The notes under the pieces: generated by a model
Told to the model about the DNA's origin: nothing
Seen by the model: only the letters and a program-made list of their open reading frames with translations
Database searches by the model: none
Program-made: the position numbers and the translations under genes
Source of the DNA: Cyclostephanos tholiformis
Lineage: Eukaryota; Bacillariophyta; Thalassiosirophyceae; Thalassiosirales; Thalassiosiraceae
Direction: 5' to 3'
NCBI GenBank assembly: GCA_036939975.1
Contig: JALLPB010001063.1
Location: 1-11,438, forward strand
DNA length: 11,438 nt
In this document: positions 7,877 to 11,438 of the stretch, in pieces
How the letters are laid out: the number at the start of each line of letters is the position of its first letter
How positions within the stretch are numbered: the first letter of the stretch is position 1

Positions 7877-8102
7877 GGCTGCCCTCTCCAATTGTAAGGG
7901 AGAAACAGGGACAGACCGTACCAGATCTTTACGCAGTTCCCACCATAGAGTAAACCTTTTTCTAGTAATTAGATTTTGGTCATAACTTGCTCACAATTCG
8001 AGAGCCCGCCACACTTGCCTAACCCAACCAAGAGTTGGGGAGCAAGTGCATTCCTAGTTCCCACTGCTCACCGCCACCTCAATTTGCGGCTACTGGTGAC
8101 CA

Positions 8103-8340
8103 GAGCCCCATTGCATGATGGCAACATAGATCATGATCATTTATTCTGTCATAGACATTTTTTATAAATTCGATAGCAGTGTTCCCAATGTTTTCTATAA
8201 CCTATGTTTTAGAAAAATGCAGAACAGCTGCATTCCTACTGAGCCCCATTGCATGAGAGGGCAACATAGATCATGATCGATTTGTTCTATTCAATAGCAA
8301 GATCCCTCATGAGTTTGTATTTAGAAGAAAAATGCACTAG
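8103..8340. repeat. Diverged direct duplication, offset 138 bp
   Basis: GAGCCCCATTGCATGA followed by GCAACATAGATCATGATC occurs at 8103 and again at 8241, with small indels. A later element, TTAGAA followed by AAAATGCA, also recurs, at about 8211 and 8321. The unit is probably 110-138 bp; copies diverge in the middle. Confidence 0.75.
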
Positions 8341-8349
8341 GATTGTGTT

Positions 8350-8438
8350 CCCACCAAGGGCACATAATTTGTAATTTGTGGCTTTTAACCCTATGGTAGA
8401 GGGTTAACAGCTTAACTGGTTCCCTCTGTTTTGGTGGG
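8350..8438. repeat. Nested inverted repeats (possible hairpin or foldback element)
   Basis: Outer arms CCCACCAA (8350-8357) and TTGGTGGG (8431-8438) enclose inner arms TTAACCCT (8385-8392) and AGGGTTAA (8400-8407) with a 7-nt loop. The two perfect 8-bp pairs have off-centre spacing, so a bulged cruciform or a small foldback relic is possible. Confidence 0.7.
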
Positions 8439-8851
8439 AGGATAAGCCATACATTTTCGTAGGTAAGTACCCAATTTTCTTGTAGGAAGAGTAGGATCCA
8501 AAATCAATAGTAGAACACAACACTCAACTTGGCAAATTTTTACCTTAACACCAAAAATGCACCACAAACTTGTGACATATAGAATACATCACAAGAAAGC
8601 TGAGGTTATTGTGCATTCAATGCTCTATCAAAGTCTGTAATAAAAAACAGACAAGAAAACTACAATACTTAAAAGCTACTATAAAGTGGAAAATCATCAG
8701 CATCCATACCAGTAAGGTTATTGTACCAGCTTAGGTGTAATTGTAGTTTGTGCGGGAACAAAAAACTGGCACTACTATATTTTGGTAGTTAGATACAAGA
8801 TTTTAATGTATGAAGTACAATTATTTCTATCTCTATCTTACTTCAAAACAC

Positions 8852-8935
8852 AAAAAATGCTAGCTTTTCATGAGAGAAGGTTGGAAATTTTGGAAAAAAT
8901 GCTAATTTTTCATAGGGAGGGTTAGAAATTTCCTT
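8852..8935. repeat. Two-copy 42-bp tandem repeat
   Basis: Units 8852-8893 and 8894-8935 share AAAAAATGCTA, TTTTCAT and GAAATTT blocks, with substitutions in between. Confidence 0.75.
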
Positions 8936-9235
8936 CTTCCACAGGCCACTGTTTTATAGAACAGCAAGCCTCCAGTCACTTCAAATGGGTTGCAGCTTAA
9001 AAAATTGCTTATGTAACTTAAAAATCCCAACAAGTTATCCTAACAGCTTTCGAGCTAGTTTGATTTTGGCAGGAACAACAAAACATCCCCCTCACAGCTT
9101 ATCTACATAGGAATTGGTATCAAATCGTTGACACATCCAACAACAAAGCCATCCCCACCATGGTTAGTTTCCGCTCCCTCAAGCGGCGCGGATTGAATAC
9201 TTACACGTGATCCAGGGCAAACATGATGCAGACGA

Positions 9236-9263
9236 GGGGTTGGGGGAGGGGGAGGTCGAAGGG
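9236..9263 (+). repeat. G-rich tract, potential G-quadruplex
   Basis: Runs of 4, 5 and 5 G separated by 1-2 nt, then GG and a further GGG, within 28 nt. This fits a four-tract quadruplex with one long loop. No gene context explains it. Confidence 0.5.
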
Positions 9264-9400
9264 ATTCAATGGAATCAATAAAATGGTAGATTATAAATTA
9301 GCTATTCTATTATCTAATATATGTAAAAAAATGTAATGCAATTGATGGTAAATGTGATGATCATGCTGCTGGGCAGATGAGACGTGAGTCACATCTACCA

Positions 9401-9794
9401 ATAAAGAGTTGTAGTGGCTTCAAGCAAAGCCCCTAAACGCCACCACCGGGCAAGTGCTTGCGCCATATTGGCCCAGCGTACGCCATGGTCACTGTTGTCA
9501 TTGAACCTTAAAAACACAACGCCACAACTAGATTTTAGCAAGCAATTATCGTACTCTTTTACTTGTGTCAATAATATCGGGACGCAAAATGGACTCTCTA
9601 CTCAGCTCATCAATTCAACAAGCTTCGTGGAAAAGTGGAATGAGGGAATTGATCATCAACCATCTCTCATGGGCCTTCGAAGTCATAATTTTATGTCATA
9701 ATACACTAAACTTTTCATCTCAAGTATATTGATTCGGCCACTACCCTCATGCCCATTGCTGCTCATGATAGCTATTCCAACTGCTTCAATATCA
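9401..9794. other. Intergenic region downstream of the dioxygenase gene
   Basis: Probably contains the 3' UTR of the minus-strand oxygenase. A 95-residue plus frame (9414-9701) has no recognisable motif and no coding-like bias that I can see; it is not called as a gene. Confidence 0.4.
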
Positions 9795-11222
9795 TCACGG
9801 AGGAGCAACGAAGGATCGTCCCAAGCTCACATCGTCCGATGGCACCCAAATTGTGAGGGCGTACCGATCAAACGAAGATCCTCGTCCGATCCGGTCGTGG
9901 CCATCATCGTCTTCGTTTACATACACATGGACGTGGGGAGCGTTCTCCAGCACCTCGTGCGGGACCTCATCGCTCCAGAAAAGAACCATCCTCCCTCCCA
10001 CGGGACTAAGGTCAACGTATCTTTCGATGTCCACCGCCTTACTACCGTCCACCACTGTCACTCCCCTCGTCCCTCCCTTTCCTCCTACGCAATCATTATC
10101 GTCGCGGTCTTTAAGGTACAATCTCAGCTCGCCACCGTCCCCCTCACTCCAATCTGGATTAAGGTACAATATCGCCGTGAGCTTCCTGTAATCCGATCCG
10201 CCATCAAAAGCACCTGTGGGGGGGGAAACGTTATCCACGTGCCTCGGGTACTTGCATCCACCGCCCCCCGTAACGGCGAGCTTGGCGCTGTACACGTCAT
10301 CCCTAAGGCCGAGGTGCGGAATTTCGTCGTTTAGCGCATTCGGTAGCGTGCGCAGCATCGTCGACACGTAATGCAACATATCCGGCGCGGTTCGATAATC
10401 GGACCCGTCCGGCTCGCAGGCGTACACGCCCGGCTTGTCGAATCTGGTAATAATCCCGGTGTGCGAATCGACGCATTCCGAGTATGACTGCACGAATCGA
10501 TCGTCATCGAAACGCAATGCGATCGCCTGACGCCTCATCGTCTCGATAACGGTCCGGGACAATAGGTGACAATCGCCTTTATCTTCAACCTCATCGTCAT
10601 CCCCATCGTCGTCGTAATTCGTCCAATATCCACGTCTCGTCAGGCCCCTCGCCATCGACTCGGCCATACGCGATATTCTATTTCTCACGTCCTCCGGATC
10701 GATGACGATATCAGTCGTCGTTCCCGCATCCGACGATTCTTCGCCCCCCCTCCCCGACATCGTCGTCATCGAACGACTATGACGACTATGACTACTATGA
10801 CTACTATGACAATGCCTAGCGCCGCCGCGACATCGTCGCTCATTGTCGAAATCGAAATCGAATACGAATGGCGGGGGATGACGACGCGATGAACGACGAA
10901 GACGGCAATAAGGGGAGGGACGGACGACGGGCGATAGTGGGGGTGGGATGATGGTGGCGGAGAAGTCTAGCGCCATGATGTGGCGGTGGCGGGTGGTGGG
11001 ACATTCCCCCCGGGCCAGCCCGACGCTCCAGCCTGTAGTACGACTGCTGCCGCGAGTAGGACACGATAAAACACGACATCGGCCGTGTAATAGTGGGAGC
11101 GGCGAAGAAGACGCCGGAGTTTTCACGATGGAGTTGGTCCCTACCACCCCAACTGAGGCGACGACAGTGGCGGTGGAGACGAGGCGTTGAGAGCAACGCA
11201 CGACGATCGTCCTTGTCATCAT
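9795..11222 (-). CDS. EGLN/PHD-like prolyl 4-hydroxylase (2OG-Fe(II) dioxygenase), 475 aa
   Basis: Predicted to use O2, Fe(II) and 2-oxoglutarate to hydroxylate a target, probably a proline in a protein. Iron ligands are visible as H328-x-D330 in RHVDN and H422 in VPHEVL; R453 in DRYALTIW is the expected 2OG-binding residue and Y353 in LYLNPDW matches the 2OG-contacting Tyr of human EGLN1. RHVDN, YLNxDW, FWSD and RYALTIW are the EGLN-like blocks. Two inserts expand the core: about 33 residues between D330 and H422, and about 22 acidic/Gly-rich residues between H422 and R453, relative to human EGLN1 spacing. The first ~37 residues are rich in Arg/Ser/Thr/Val and lack acidic residues, so a mitochondrial presequence is possible. 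The region to about residue 180 is low complexity with a His/Ser repeat; an acidic tract follows (about 200-212). The ATG pair at 11222 has a good CAACC context; starts at internal Mets (such as MALDF) cannot be excluded. Intronless, stop TGA. The hydroxylation substrate is unknown. Confidence 0.88.
   Translation of the reverse strand: MMTRTIVVRCSQRLVSTATVVASVGVVGTNSIVKTPASSSPLPLLHGRCRVLSCPTRGSSRTTGWSVGLARGECPTTRHRHIMALDFSATIIPPPLSPVVRPSPYCRLRRSSRRHPPPFVFDFDFDNERRCRGGARHCHSSHSSHSRHSRSMTTMSGRGGEESSDAGTTTDIVIDPEDVRNRISRMAESMARGLTRRGYWTNYDDDGDDDEVEDKGDCHLLSRTVIETMRRQAIALRFDDDRFVQSYSECVDSHTGIITRFDKPGVYACEPDGSDYRTAPDMLHYVSTMLRTLPNALNDEIPHLGLRDDVYSAKLAVTGGGGCKYPRHVDNVSPPTGAFDGGSDYRKLTAILYLNPDWSEGDGGELRLYLKDRDDNDCVGGKGGTRGVTVVDGSKAVDIERYVDLSPVGGRMVLFWSDEVPHEVLENAPHVHVYVNEDDDGHDRIGRGSSFDRYALTIWVPSDDVSLGRSFVAPP
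10773..10811. repeat. GAC/TAT-type short tandem repeat within the dioxygenase CDS
   Basis: Imperfect repeat of GACTATGAC and GACTACTAT units. On the coding (minus) strand it yields the Ser/His/Arg-rich linker (HSSHSSHSRHSRS) ahead of the catalytic domain, a place where length variation between alleles is likely. Confidence 0.7.
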
Positions 11223-11438
11223 GGTTGTTGGTTGTTGGTGTTGTTGTTCGATGGCGGTGTTTCAAAAATAATAGGTAGGTATGGTAGTTGGCGGGAAGCA
11301 AATCGTCCGGTCTGGCCGCTTACGATAGTAGCCTTCTCATTAGGTATCCCCTTTTCAGCCTGATGGAATGACATATGTAAATATTAGTCCCCAAACGCGC
11401 ACTTTACCAGTACTGGTACGGGGCAGCGCATTTCCGGT
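11223..11438. other. Upstream region of the dioxygenase gene
   Basis: Probable promoter and 5' leader of the minus-strand gene. It contains a GTT/TGG-rich stretch next to the ATG and a perfect 14-bp palindrome TACCAGTACTGGTA at 11405-11418, a candidate dimeric-factor site. No TATA box or other recognised element was found, and no gene is supported up to the window end. Confidence 0.4.

Larger units (their letters stand above)
7877..9400. other. AT-rich repeat-bearing interval without a supported gene
   Basis: Stops are frequent in all frames. The interval contains a diverged direct duplication (8103 and 8241), a nested inverted repeat (8350-8438), a 42-bp tandem duplication (8852-8935) and a G-rich tract (9236-9263). 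The open frame at 7976-8167 shows no recognisable domain. The pattern suggests decayed mobile-element or satellite DNA, but no complete element, target-site duplication or terminal repeat could be identified. Confidence 0.5.

Noticed and set aside
9414..9701. 95-residue plus-strand frame
   Set aside because: No domain, no splice partners and unremarkable composition; expected by chance at this length.
9729..10334. 201-residue plus-strand frame opposite the dioxygenase
   Set aside because: It lies antisense to the catalytic core, which has all expected ligands, so it is a shadow frame.
10840..11301. Minus-strand frame overlapping the dioxygenase N-terminus in another frame
   Set aside because: Low-complexity Arg/His/Pro composition only; the chosen frame leads directly into the catalytic domain.

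Overview
The window reads as eukaryotic nuclear DNA, most likely from a diatom or a related stramenopile alga. The reasons are compact genes, short GT-AG introns (67-93 bp) with GTGAG-type donors, long Ser/Asp homopolymer tracts in proteins, widely spaced genes, and a repeat-rich AT-richer interval. No prokaryotic operon, rRNA, tRNA or CRISPR array was seen. The organism assignment is an inference; the gene structures come from the sequence.

Layout: (1) 61-2774 (+) is a six-exon gene for a 771-residue protein. A cytosine-5 DNA methyltransferase domain of phage/bacterial/algal type follows a long N-terminal part holding basic and acidic tracts, a SUMO-interaction-like motif, a UBA-like helical segment and a Tudor-like module. 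The exons join in frame and restore the expected motif order: LELFSG, ASPVCSTYS, IENP, YCQFG, IWTN. (2) 2775-3261 is a convergent intergenic stretch. (3) 3262-5979 (-) is an intronless gene for a 905-residue protein with a roughly 540-residue disordered Ser-rich N-terminus and a four-transmembrane C-terminal domain. (4) 5980-6372 is its upstream region. (5) 6373-6993 is a minisatellite block: a degenerate 7-bp array, an embedded 14-bp higher-order array and a 27-bp triplication. (6) 6994-9794 is AT-richer and has no convincing intact gene; it holds one decayed coding-like region (7364-7876), several short direct and inverted repeats, and a G-rich tract. (7) 9795-11222 (-) is a 475-residue 2-oxoglutarate/Fe(II) dioxygenase that closely resembles HIF prolyl hydroxylases (EGLN/PHD), with the full iron and 2OG ligand set. 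(8) 11223-11438 is the upstream region of that gene.

The three genes do not form an obvious pathway: one is a putative chromatin or nucleic-acid modifying enzyme, one a membrane protein of unknown role, and one an oxygen-dependent hydroxylase. The most notable items are the reader-methyltransferase fusion with its candidate SUMO-interaction motif, the heptamer array that encodes the same leucine heptad in every minus-strand frame, and the insert-expanded EGLN-like oxygenase.
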